Shown: positions 32,382-39,887 of the stretch, piece after piece
How the letters are laid out: every line of letters starts with the position of its first letter
Numbering within the stretch: the first letter of the stretch is position 1
NCBI GenBank assembly: GCA_046760785.1
Contig: JBHIET010000025.1
Location: 1-40,154, forward strand
Reading direction: 5' to 3'
DNA: 40,154 nucleotides
Origin: JBHIET01 sp046760785
GTDB taxonomy: Bacteria; Chloroflexota; Anaerolineae; B4-G1
Position numbers and translations under genes: made by a program
Notes under the pieces: generated by a model
The model's input: only the letters and a program-made list of their open reading frames with translations
Databases searched by the model: none
Told to the model about the DNA's origin: nothing

Positions 32382-33035
32382 TTATCCCCCATTTCGTTGC
32401 CTGGGTTCCAAGACGACGACCTGAGTTTCTTCTGACAGGTTGGTCCGGCTGACCTTGAGCACTTCCTGGCTCTCCACCTTCTCTAAACCCATCTCCTTCA
32501 AGAAGCGATTCAAGGTACCAAGACTGACCTTCAGTCCCTGAACCTTATAGTACATCGGGATGACTAGACTGGGCTCGAAGAGGCTGATGACCTCGGAGGC
32601 CCGAGCTGGGGTAAGGCTCCCACCACCACCCACGGGCACGAGCAGGATATTCACGGTGCCCAGGTCTTCCACCTGGGATTGAGTGGGCACGTGCCCCAAC
32701 TGCCCCAGGTGACACACGGTCAGGCCGTCGAAGTCAAAGGTGAAGACGGTATTCAGACCACGCGATACCCCACGCTTGCCGTCGGCAAAGGTGGAGCTGC
32801 CGGTGATGAACACGCCACCGATTTCATACTCGCCGGGGCCATCAAGCAGTTTGAAAGGCCCCCGCACGCCCTTTGTGTAGCGACACCGGGGGTCATCGTG
32901 GCTTACGGTGACGATGTCGGCGCGGGAGCGGGGGTACTCGAGACCCACATCAGGCGGATAAGGGTCGGTCACAATGGTCGCCAGACCCCGCTCGCTCAGT
33001 CGAAAGCAAGTTTGTCCATACCAGGCGATTTCCAT
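32382..33035 (-). CDS. Metallo-beta-lactamase-fold protein with degenerate metal site
   Basis: 217 residues. The start MEIAWYGQTCFRL and the later GPGEYEIGGVFITG, CHLGQLGH and NILLVPVGGG match the UPF0173/YtnP-like branch of metallo-beta-lactamase-fold hydrolases. The first metal motif HxHxDH is reduced to VSHDDPR, keeping one His and two Asp, so metal binding may differ or be lost. The 26-base gap to the coiled-coil gene upstream and the two-base gap to the TPR gene suggest a three-gene operon. The substrate is unknown. Confidence 0.75.
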   Translation of the reverse strand: MEIAWYGQTCFRLSERGLATIVTDPYPPDVGLEYPRSRADIVTVSHDDPRCRYTKGVRGPFKLLDGPGEYEIGGVFITGSSTFADGKRGVSRGLNTVFTFDFDGLTVCHLGQLGHVPTQSQVEDLGTVNILLVPVGGGGSLTPARASEVISLFEPSLVIPMYYKVQGLKVSLGTLNRFLKEMGLEKVESQEVLKVSRTNLSEETQVVVLEPRQRNGG

Positions 33036-33061
33036 GGCGCAAAACGTGAAGGTGTAAGGCC

Positions 33062-33553
33062 TCAGCGTGTCACGAGGCTCAGCACGGTGGTCAGGACTCC
33101 CAGGAAAGCCACCGCTGCCAGTGTCCAGTTGCGGAAGCGGACGTTCATCTCATCCAGACGTGTCTCCAGGCGATCAAAGCGCTGGTCTACCTGGGCGAAG
33201 CGCCGGTCTACCTGGGCGAAGCGCTGGTCTACCTGGGCGAAGCGCTGGTCTACCTGGGCGAAGCGCTGGTCCACATAGAGCCGCAGTTCCTGGATGCGGC
33301 GCTCGAGTTGCTCGGCGGTTTCCTCGATGCGGCGGTTGAGTTGCTCGGCGGTTTCTTCGATGCGGCGACCGTTGTACTCGATGGCCTCTTCCAATCGCCG
33401 GATCTCGCTGCCGACGAATTGTTCATAGTAGGGAGGCACGCGCTCCCGTTCACGACGCATCGAAGCCAGCAGTGCCTCTTCCAGACGAGGATAAAGCCGC
33501 TCTTGCAATAGGTTCAGTGTAGCTTCATCTATCGGTGCTGCAAGCTGGGACAT
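33062..33553 (-). CDS. Coiled-coil protein with C-terminal membrane anchor
   Basis: 163 residues. Residues 50-130 are heptad repeats: two copies of RRIEETAEQL followed by five of VDQRFAQ, the latter encoded by a near-perfect 21-bp tandem array. A C-terminal helix (about 140-160, TLAAVAFLGVLTTVLSLV) anchors it. The N-terminal third has LLQERLYPRLEEALLASMRRERER and YYEQFVGSEI. The architecture resembles bacterial proteins of the CCDC90/DUF1640 kind, but I cannot place it in a named family. The length of the coil may vary between strains through loss or gain of repeats. Confidence 0.75.
   Translation of the reverse strand: MSQLAAPIDEATLNLLQERLYPRLEEALLASMRRERERVPPYYEQFVGSEIRRLEEAIEYNGRRIEETAEQLNRRIEETAEQLERRIQELRLYVDQRFAQVDQRFAQVDQRFAQVDRRFAQVDQRFDRLETRLDEMNVRFRNWTLAAVAFLGVLTTVLSLVTR
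33180..33263. repeat. 21-bp tandem array in the coiled-coil gene
   Basis: Four consecutive 21-base units (CGCTGGTCTACCTGGGCGAAG, second with one change), each encoding one heptad of the coil. A less perfect 33-base repeat lies next to it at about 33303-33365. Unit loss or gain keeps the reading frame. Confidence 0.9.
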
Positions 33554-33587
33554 GGGGACCTCCTGACTGGGTGATTACAGCGTACAG

Positions 33588-33616
33588 ATTATACTGTGAA
33601 ATTAGATTCAGGGCAA
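33588..33616 (-). promoter_or_regulatory. Promoter of the coiled-coil gene
   Basis: On the minus strand TTGCCC (33611-33616), 17 bases, TATAAT (33588-33593), 35 bases upstream of the ATG. The -35 lies inside the last codons of the glycerol-3-phosphate dehydrogenase gene. Confidence 0.55.
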
Positions 33617-35251
33617 TATCTGCCACTGTTGGGTGAGGGCCACCTGTGCGGCATATTCGGCCACCTGGCGCTCGATCTCCACCTCGTCCCAGCCCAGGCG
33701 GGGAGCCATCAGTTCGGCTACGGCGCGGGCTCGCTCCAACCCTCCCTCTCGCGTCTCGTAGATCACGTGGGTGCGGCGGATGAGCACGTCGCATAGCGTC
33801 AGCGCCATCTCGTGCTGCACGGCGTAGAGGGGTTCCGCCATCAGGTAGGGCAGCCCTGGCACGATACATTCCCCCAGGCTGGGATTCTCCTCCGCGTAGG
33901 CCATCACCCATGCAGCATCGGAGCCGTAGGTGTCTACCAGGTGTCTGCCCACCGGTTCGTCCACACCGCTCGCTCGCACATGCTCAATCTGTGCTCCCTC
34001 CAGCGGCTCTCTGGTGCGGCACTCCGATTGAGCGTGGACGCCGAATTTCTCTGCCAGCTTCTTCTGGACGCGGTCGGTCAGTTGTTGGCCCATCAGCCGG
34101 TGAGTGGTCAGCTTACCGCCAGCGACGGTGATGAGGCCAGAGGGACTCTCCACGATTTCGTGTTCGCGGGAGAGGGCATAGGTGCCACCGGGGGCGAAGA
34201 TGAGCGGGCGCAGGCCGGCGAAGGCGCTGATGATGTCGTTGTGCCCGATCTGCGCGCCGGGAAATGTATGCTGTACTGCTTCCAGCAGGTATTCAACGTC
34301 GTCGAGGCCTGCGGCAGGGTTGTCCAGGCTGCCCTCGTAATCGGTATCGGTGGTGCCGATGAGGGCGAAGTCACCCCAGGGGATGAGGAAGACGTGACGC
34401 CCATCGCGAGGGGCATCGAAGGCGATAGCGTGCTGGCTGCGCAGCCGCGCCCGGTGAATGACCAGGTGGATGCCCTTGGTCGGGCGGATCATCGGTCCGC
34501 TGCATTGCCTATCCAGTTCGCGCATGCCGTCCACCCAGACTCCGGCGGCGTTGACGACGACCTTGGCCCGGACCTCGATCTCTCGCCCGTTGAGTTCATC
34601 CACGACATGAGCGCCGGCGATGCGCCCTCCCGTTTTCATCAGCCCGGCCACGCGGGCGTGGTTGACCATCACCGCGCCGTGGAGATGGGCGGACTTGGCG
34701 GTCGTCAGCGTCAAGCGTGCATCGTCGGTCTGGGCATCGTAGAAGCGGGCCGCGCCGAGCAACCCCCGTCCGGCGACCAGCGGTTCACGCCGTTGTACCT
34801 CCGGCGGGCGCAGCCAGCGATGGCGCTGGACGTTGCGGAAGAGTCCCAGCGCGTCGTACAACGTCAGCCCGGCCCGCAGTTTCCAGGGGGCCGGCTTCTG
34901 CCCGCGGTAAAGCGGGTACAGGAAGGGAATCGGGCGTACCAGCCGGGGAGCGATCTTGCACATCATGCGCCGCTCACAGCACGCTTCGAACACCGATTTG
35001 AATTGGTAATACTCCAGGTAGCGGATACCGCCATGGATGAGCCGTGTGGAGCGACTGCTGGTGCCGATACCAAAGTCACCCTTCTCGACCAGGGCAGTGT
35101 GGAAGCCGCGTAAGCCAGCATCGCGTGCCGCCGCCACGCCAGTGATGCCGCCGCCGATGATCAGCAGGTCGAACTCCTGCTGGGCCAGATGATCTACGTT
35201 CTCCTGGCGGGCAGCGGCAGAGAAAGGGCGGGTTGGGGAAACTTCAGCCAT
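33608..35251 (-). CDS. glpD: FAD-dependent glycerol-3-phosphate dehydrogenase
   Basis: 547 residues, a membrane-associated flavoenzyme that oxidises sn-glycerol 3-phosphate to dihydroxyacetone phosphate and passes electrons to quinone. Seen: the FAD-binding GGGITG at 33-38 with EKGDFGIGTSSRSTRLIHGG, central VVNAAGVWVD, LIGTTDTDYEG and the C-terminal DAO_C helical domain (VMAYAEENP to RLGWDEVEIERQVAEY). GAAGAGGA precedes the ATG. It starts 26 bases after the AGPS-like stop and so shares its promoter; its product is a precursor of the AGPS substrate. Confidence 0.93.
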   Translation of the reverse strand: MAEVSPTRPFSAAARQENVDHLAQQEFDLLIIGGGITGVAAARDAGLRGFHTALVEKGDFGIGTSSRSTRLIHGGIRYLEYYQFKSVFEACCERRMMCKIAPRLVRPIPFLYPLYRGQKPAPWKLRAGLTLYDALGLFRNVQRHRWLRPPEVQRREPLVAGRGLLGAARFYDAQTDDARLTLTTAKSAHLHGAVMVNHARVAGLMKTGGRIAGAHVVDELNGREIEVRAKVVVNAAGVWVDGMRELDRQCSGPMIRPTKGIHLVIHRARLRSQHAIAFDAPRDGRHVFLIPWGDFALIGTTDTDYEGSLDNPAAGLDDVEYLLEAVQHTFPGAQIGHNDIISAFAGLRPLIFAPGGTYALSREHEIVESPSGLITVAGGKLTTHRLMGQQLTDRVQKKLAEKFGVHAQSECRTREPLEGAQIEHVRASGVDEPVGRHLVDTYGSDAAWVMAYAEENPSLGECIVPGLPYLMAEPLYAVQHEMALTLCDVLIRRTHVIYETREGGLERARAVAELMAPRLGWDEVEIERQVAEYAAQVALTQQWQILP

Positions 35252-35277
35252 GCCCGTCCTCTTCCTTCCCTCCCTGA

Positions 35278-36963
35278 CTAGCGGAGCAGGATGCCGGGGT
35301 TCAGGGTGCTGGTTGGATCAAATGTCTGCTTAAGTGTCCGCAGCACTTTCATGCCCAATAGGCCAATCTCTTCCTCAAGCCAGGGAGCGTGGTCGCGGCC
35401 TATGCCGTGATGATGGGTCAGCGTACCGCCAGCGGCTATGATTGCGTCAGTGGTGGCCCACTTGACCTCCTGCCACTGGGCCTGTCTCACCAGTGGATCG
35501 GGGTCATCCACCTGGCGGCCCAGGAATGTTGCGTAGAGCGAAGCGCCGTGTTCGTAGGCGTGGGAGATGTGGGTCATCACGCAGCCTGGACCGCCGTCGG
35601 TAGCAGAGATGGTTGCCTTCATCGCGCTGACCATCGCCTCATAAAGGTGCATCAGGTTCGACCAGGTAGTGGCCGTCTCCAGCGTGTCCACCAGGACGGA
35701 GTGACCGAGAAGCGTATCGCGCAAGTAGGGGTGAGTGTAGCGATCACGCATCCACGCTCGCCCCACCGCTCGCCCCAACGAGAGTCCTCCGTGGTCGCCA
35801 CATACTTCCAGTGCCAAGTCCCACTGCTGGGCGACCCATTTGGCATCTCCATCGAAGCCTAAGAGCAGTAGGACACTGCCAGCGGTCAGGTCATATCCTC
35901 GCGCACTCAGGAACTGCTCGACCACGTGGTCGGCCAGGCGGCGCAGACCGTGGTGCTCGTGGCTCATCACAGCTTGGGCGGCGGTCTCGGGCGCGTCGGA
36001 CAGACGGATGATGGCCGGGCGCAGAGGCCGACTCTGCATCAGGTCACGGAAGGCGGCGATGCCGTCCTCCAGGTTGTGGAAAAGGATACCCCGGTAGTCC
36101 TGCACCGCCGGCAGGGGATGGACACGCATTGTGGCCTCGGTGATGACGCCGTAGGTACCCTCAGAGCCGATGAGCAGTTGCAGCAGGCTGGGACCCGCAG
36201 CGGTGGCTGGCGTGTCCTTCGTCTCGATGATGCCAACCGGCGTGACGACCCGCATGGCCTGGGTTAGTGCCTCGATCTTGCCGTAGCCAATGGAGTTCTG
36301 ACCGGCCGAGCGGGTGGCGATCCAGCCGCCGAGAGTGGAGAACTCGAAGGACTGGGGGAAGTGGCCTAGCGTGAAGCCGCGTGCATTCAGTTGCGCCTCC
36401 ACCTCCGGGCCGGTCGCGCCGGCCTGGATGCGGGCTGTGCGTGAGACCGGGTCCACCGAAAGCACGCGATCTAGCTGAGCCAGGTCGAGGGTGATGGTGA
36501 AGCTTTCGCCGGGATCCGGCTCAACACCGCCCAGGACGGAACTGCCCCCGCCGAAGGGGATGACGGCGACGTCGCGGTCGGCGGCCCATGCTATCAGGGA
36601 GGCGACCTGTCCCTGATCAGCGGGATAGACGACAGCATCGGGAGGATTGGGGATGTAACCAGCGCGGGTGCGGATCAGGTCGCGGTACGACTTGCCGTAG
36701 GCGTGCTCAACGCGAGATAGTTTGTCGGTGCGTACCGCTTCCTCGCCCAGCAGTTTGCGCAGGGATGAGAGCATCGGGTCGTCCAGGCGCGGCGGTCGCA
36801 GTGAAATCTCTTCCAGAGAGACAGGCGGCGTCTCGCGCTCAATCGCCTCGTCGGGCAGTGCGAGCCATTCCTGGAGCGTGGGCCAGAAGGCCGGGCGGCC
36901 CTCCAGTGGGAAGTCCTGATCGAGCGTGCCCCATCCCCACCAGCGCAGATTTGGAATATCCAT
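35278..36963 (-). CDS. Alkyldihydroxyacetonephosphate synthase-like FAD oxidase
   Basis: 561 residues of the VAO/FAD_binding_4 family, close to alkylglycerone-phosphate synthase (AGPS), which swaps the acyl chain of acyl-DHAP for a fatty alcohol and so makes the ether bond. Seen: the N-terminal RWWGWG typical of AGPS, a first FAD motif PFGGGSSVLGGVE (136-148), the second FAD segment SFEFSTLGGWIATRSAGQNS, the MTHISHAYEHGASLYATF substrate region, and the catalytic HHHGIGRDHAPW with His517-519. The length agrees with bacterial AGPS homologues. It leads a two-gene operon with glycerol-3-phosphate dehydrogenase. A general (2-hydroxyacid) FAD oxidase is the alternative reading. Confidence 0.85.
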   Translation of the reverse strand: MDIPNLRWWGWGTLDQDFPLEGRPAFWPTLQEWLALPDEAIERETPPVSLEEISLRPPRLDDPMLSSLRKLLGEEAVRTDKLSRVEHAYGKSYRDLIRTRAGYIPNPPDAVVYPADQGQVASLIAWAADRDVAVIPFGGGSSVLGGVEPDPGESFTITLDLAQLDRVLSVDPVSRTARIQAGATGPEVEAQLNARGFTLGHFPQSFEFSTLGGWIATRSAGQNSIGYGKIEALTQAMRVVTPVGIIETKDTPATAAGPSLLQLLIGSEGTYGVITEATMRVHPLPAVQDYRGILFHNLEDGIAAFRDLMQSRPLRPAIIRLSDAPETAAQAVMSHEHHGLRRLADHVVEQFLSARGYDLTAGSVLLLLGFDGDAKWVAQQWDLALEVCGDHGGLSLGRAVGRAWMRDRYTHPYLRDTLLGHSVLVDTLETATTWSNLMHLYEAMVSAMKATISATDGGPGCVMTHISHAYEHGASLYATFLGRQVDDPDPLVRQAQWQEVKWATTDAIIAAGGTLTHHHGIGRDHAPWLEEEIGLLGMKVLRTLKQTFDPTSTLNPGILLR

Positions 36964-37014
36964 AGTTTTCAGTCCTCAGCCCCAAGCCCGAAGTTCACAG
37001 TCTCTCCCCGTTCT

Positions 37015-37043
37015 ATTTTACCGTCGTGCAAAAGGGGTGTCAA
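37015..37043 (-). promoter_or_regulatory. Promoter of the AGPS-glpD operon
   Basis: On the minus strand TTGACA (37038-37043), 17 bases, TAAAAT (37015-37020), about 52 bases upstream of the AGPS-like start. It follows directly after the hairpin that ends the metalloprotease transcript. Confidence 0.7.
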
Positions 37044-37061
37044 ACAGCTACATCTGTGAAT

Positions 37062-37096
37062 CAACGCCCGCAGCCCGTATGCGGCTGTGGGCGTTG
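37062..37096 (-). terminator. Hairpin after the metalloprotease gene
   Basis: Fourteen-base arms (37062-37075 and 37083-37096, one G-T pair) around a seven-base loop, 38 bases past the stop of the metalloprotease gene. The T-tract is weak. The remaining 170-base gap holds only the promoter of the next operon. Confidence 0.6.
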
Positions 37097-37133
37097 GCTG
37101 TGGGGTGGTTTCTTGGAAACTGCTGCGGTCTCT

Positions 37134-38654
37134 TCATAGGTTTAGAAGGATCAGTGGCAGGTAGATTCGATGCCCTCCAACGAGTACCGTGCTGCTGTTG
37201 TTATTGGTGTCCTCTTCTATGCCGTCGCTGCTGATAGAGGCTGTGTTCCAGATAGCGAAGCCGGTAATCGGCATCGTATGGCTGATTGTGCCGTAAACGG
37301 TGATCGCCCCTGAGGCACTGGCCGCCAGGTCCGGCAGCTCCCATACGTAGGATATGACACCGGTAGCCGTTATGCCTGCCAGCGAGGTCTCAAAGGTTGG
37401 CGTCAGGATGTCGGTTGAAAGTGTGTCGGTGACGACCACTCCCGTCGCCGTTGCCCCGCCGATGTTCTCAATCGAGAGGGTGAAGGTGACGGGATCGCCG
37501 GGAGCGAGATTCAGCCCTTCTCCCAGCACGCGCTTCAGGATGCGCAGGTCCGCATCGCCGATGGTCCAACCCATATCTTTGAACATGCCGAGCATGACCG
37601 GGCCTGGGTTGTGTTCCGACGAGCCGGGGCCCAGGGAGTAGGTCATCAGTGCGTTCTCCGTCCCGCTGAAGCTCTCGTCGAGGTGAGAGTAACTGGAACT
37701 TGGTTTCCAGGGATTGGGCGCATACAGCTCGACCCTGGAGCCACCGTTTGCGGCATTGGCGTGGGTGCCATCAAAAAAGACGTTCGTGCTGACTAGAGCG
37801 CTCCCTAATGCGGTAGAGTGATTGGTAAAGGCAATCAGACTGGTGCCACTATTGTCTTCAGTGAAACGATCATAAATGTAGGGGTAGGCTGTACCATATC
37901 CCCAGCAACCGACGCCAGCCGTGCCGTTACACTCAGGGTAACCTGCACCATCGTCGTAGTTCATAGAGCCGGCAAATCCCAGACCGTGGCCGAGTTCGTG
38001 GAGTACCACGGATGCAAAGTCCACTTGCGTTCCAGGCGTATTGCCATCGGTGCCATAGTACCAGTCAAAGGTACTGCTGAAATTGGCGAGTATTTCGGAA
38101 TCGGCATCATTGCCGTCACCGTCCCAATCATAGAGATCACTATCGTTGAGATCGCTATTGGACAGGGTGTTAGCCAATGCCACCTGATACCACGTATTAG
38201 CATACGGAGCATTGGGAAAGTCATGATGGGGCGACCTCGCTCTGGCCGAGCCGAGGACACCTGATCCCAGATCAGATCGCCAGCAGGCGTCAATGACAAT
38301 CGTCTGGCTCGAATTAAGCGTCGAAGCCCAAATGCTGACGGCGTACTGGAATGCATCCTTGGCTGCCTGAGGCCAAGGGCTGAGGGTGCCTGTACACCCG
38401 CTGGGATTCCATTTAACGGTGAAATTCGCAGTCTGAACGTAAACGCCCGATCTTATCTGCGCAGGTGGAGGAACGCGGTGGGGGACCTGGTCCTCATCGT
38501 AGAGCAAGATCAGCTCTGGCCCTCGTATTGACTCTGCACCGGTCAACGACTCCGGCCCAAGAGTGCTCGCGCCGGCGCTCAATGCTGCCGTGCTGACAAT
38601 GACGAATGCACTAAGAAGCACGCCTGTGGTTTTGTTGTTGACGAAGCTCTTCAC
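37134..38654 (-). CDS. Secreted zinc metalloprotease with DUF11 domain and YLPL tag
   Basis: 506 residues. A signal peptide (about 1-30) is followed by a metzincin-like protease domain whose zinc motif HELGHGLGFAG starts at His219 (Glu220, His223); the expected third His at 229 is Gly, as in a known branch of matrixin-like proteins with a YDRF segment after the motif (here PYIYDRFTEDNSG). Residues from about 365 to 490 are one DUF11 module (VTFTLSIENIGGATATGVVVTD). The protein ends in HRIYLPLILLNL, the same kind of tag as in the giant DUF11 protein. The N-terminal NFTVKWNPSGC is like the prodomain/first strand of matrixins. It has its own promoter and a leader of about 90 bases. It probably cuts extracellular proteins or processes surface proteins. 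Confidence 0.85.
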   Translation of the reverse strand: MKSFVNNKTTGVLLSAFVIVSTAALSAGASTLGPESLTGAESIRGPELILLYDEDQVPHRVPPPAQIRSGVYVQTANFTVKWNPSGCTGTLSPWPQAAKDAFQYAVSIWASTLNSSQTIVIDACWRSDLGSGVLGSARARSPHHDFPNAPYANTWYQVALANTLSNSDLNDSDLYDWDGDGNDADSEILANFSSTFDWYYGTDGNTPGTQVDFASVVLHELGHGLGFAGSMNYDDGAGYPECNGTAGVGCWGYGTAYPYIYDRFTEDNSGTSLIAFTNHSTALGSALVSTNVFFDGTHANAANGGSRVELYAPNPWKPSSSYSHLDESFSGTENALMTYSLGPGSSEHNPGPVMLGMFKDMGWTIGDADLRILKRVLGEGLNLAPGDPVTFTLSIENIGGATATGVVVTDTLSTDILTPTFETSLAGITATGVISYVWELPDLAASASGAITVYGTISHTMPITGFAIWNTASISSDGIEEDTNNNSSTVLVGGHRIYLPLILLNL

Positions 38655-38752
38655 TTTTGGCCTCCTTAATTTATGGTGTTAAGGCTGGTGGTAAGTGATT
38701 CCCGGTAACTCCCTGGGGGGCAAAGCGACCGGGCTGTCTCTACACCGGCTTC

Positions 38753-38781
38753 ATTGTATACTACATAGATAGTGATGTCAA
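38753..38781 (-). promoter_or_regulatory. Promoter and structured leader of the metalloprotease gene
   Basis: On the minus strand TTGACA (38776-38781), 17 bases, TACAAT (38753-38758). The transcript would start near 38746, giving a leader of about 90 bases with a CCCGGT/ACCGGT-type long-range stem around a C-rich loop. AAGGAGG precedes the start. No known riboswitch class is recognised. Confidence 0.65.
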
Positions 38782-38846
38782 TGGTACTGGGGTGCTAACC
38801 GCTGCCCGTCATAGATGCTGCCGAACACCACCCGAGCGTGGCTGGC

Positions 38847-38875
38847 TTGACATAGTGAGAACTCCGTGCTATACC
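38847..38875 (+). promoter_or_regulatory. Promoter of the ROK kinase gene
   Basis: TTGACA (38847-38852), 17 bases, TATACC (38870-38875), with the ATG 37 bases further on. It diverges from the metalloprotease promoter. Confidence 0.7.
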
Positions 38876-38912
38876 TAACCCGAAGGTGGGTCACAGCAGA
38901 GTGGAGGATGAC

Positions 38913-39887
38913 ATGGTTGCTGAATGCTCTGTCATCGGTATTGACCTGGGCGGCACCAAGATCCGCACTGCTCTGGTGGACAGTGCTGGGAAAATCATCG
39001 CCCACGACCGTCGCGAAACCCTTGCCAAGGAGGGGCTTGAGGCGGTCATTGGGCGCATGTTGGAGAGTGCCCGCCAGGTGATGGCACAAGCAGGGGCGAA
39101 ACAATCGCAGGTGGCAGCAGTGGGCATCGGCGCGCCAGGCCCCCTCGATATCGAGACGGGCATACTGGTGGCTCCCCCTAACTTTCCCGACTGGGAGCGC
39201 GTGCCCCTCAAGCGGCTGATCGAGGATGGTTTGGGAATCACGGCCTTTATAGAGAACGACGCCAACGCGGCGGCGTTGGGCGAGCATCGCTTCGGTGCCG
39301 GGCAGGGCGTGGAGCACATGATTTACGTTACCGTTAGCACCGGCATCGGCGGTGGGCTGATCCTGGATGGGAGATTGTACCACGGTGCCAACGGAATGGC
39401 GGGCGAGATCGGCCATATGACGATCGTGCCCTATGGTCCGCTTTGTGGCTGTGGGAACCGTGGCTGTCTGGAGGTGCTGGCTTCCGGCATGGCCATCGCA
39501 CACCAGGCACGCGAGCGTGTGGCTCGCGGCGTGCCGACGCTGTTAGCCGACCTGGCAGAAGGCGACCTGGAACGCATCACGGCCAAACTGGTCGCCACGG
39601 CCGCCGACCAGGGAGACGGAGAGGCGCAGAAGATCCTGGCCGAGGCGATGGATTACCTGGGGATCGGGATGGCCAATCTGGTTAACCTGTTCAATCCGCA
39701 GCTCATCGTCATCGGTGGCGGGTTGACGAACATTGGAGATGCTCTGTTCGAGCCGGTGCGGCGCCAGATTGACCGACGTGCTTTTCGCGTACCGGCGCAG
39801 ACGGTGCGGGTCGTGCCGGCCGCCTTGGGCGACAACGTAGGTGCGCTGGGGGCGGCGGCGGTGGCCCTTCGTCAAGCCCTTCGATAA
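38913..39887 (+). CDS. ROK-family sugar kinase (glucokinase-like)
   Basis: 324 residues from the ATG at 38913 (GGAGG five bases upstream; an earlier GTG lacks one). A cytosolic ATP-dependent hexokinase of the ROK type. Seen: the phosphate-binding DLGGTKIR at 11-18, the sugar-binding APGPLD, the catalytic Asp in IENDANAAALGE, VSTGIGGGLI, GEIGHM, and the zinc-binding GPLCGCGNRGCLE cluster (His in EIGHM plus three Cys). No DNA-binding domain precedes the kinase, so it is an enzyme and not a ROK repressor. Glucose is the commonest substrate of such proteins, but other hexoses are possible. It is monocistronic. Confidence 0.9.
   Translation: MVAECSVIGIDLGGTKIRTALVDSAGKIIAHDRRETLAKEGLEAVIGRMLESARQVMAQAGAKQSQVAAVGIGAPGPLDIETGILVAPPNFPDWERVPLKRLIEDGLGITAFIENDANAAALGEHRFGAGQGVEHMIYVTVSTGIGGGLILDGRLYHGANGMAGEIGHMTIVPYGPLCGCGNRGCLEVLASGMAIAHQARERVARGVPTLLADLAEGDLERITAKLVATAADQGDGEAQKILAEAMDYLGIGMANLVNLFNPQLIVIGGGLTNIGDALFEPVRRQIDRRAFRVPAQTVRVVPAALGDNVGALGAAAVALRQALR

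Noticed and set aside
33812..35113. A 433-codon plus-strand frame opposite glpD.
   Set aside because: The minus-strand frame is an unmistakable FAD glycerol-3-phosphate dehydrogenase; the plus frame has no motif or ribosome-binding site.
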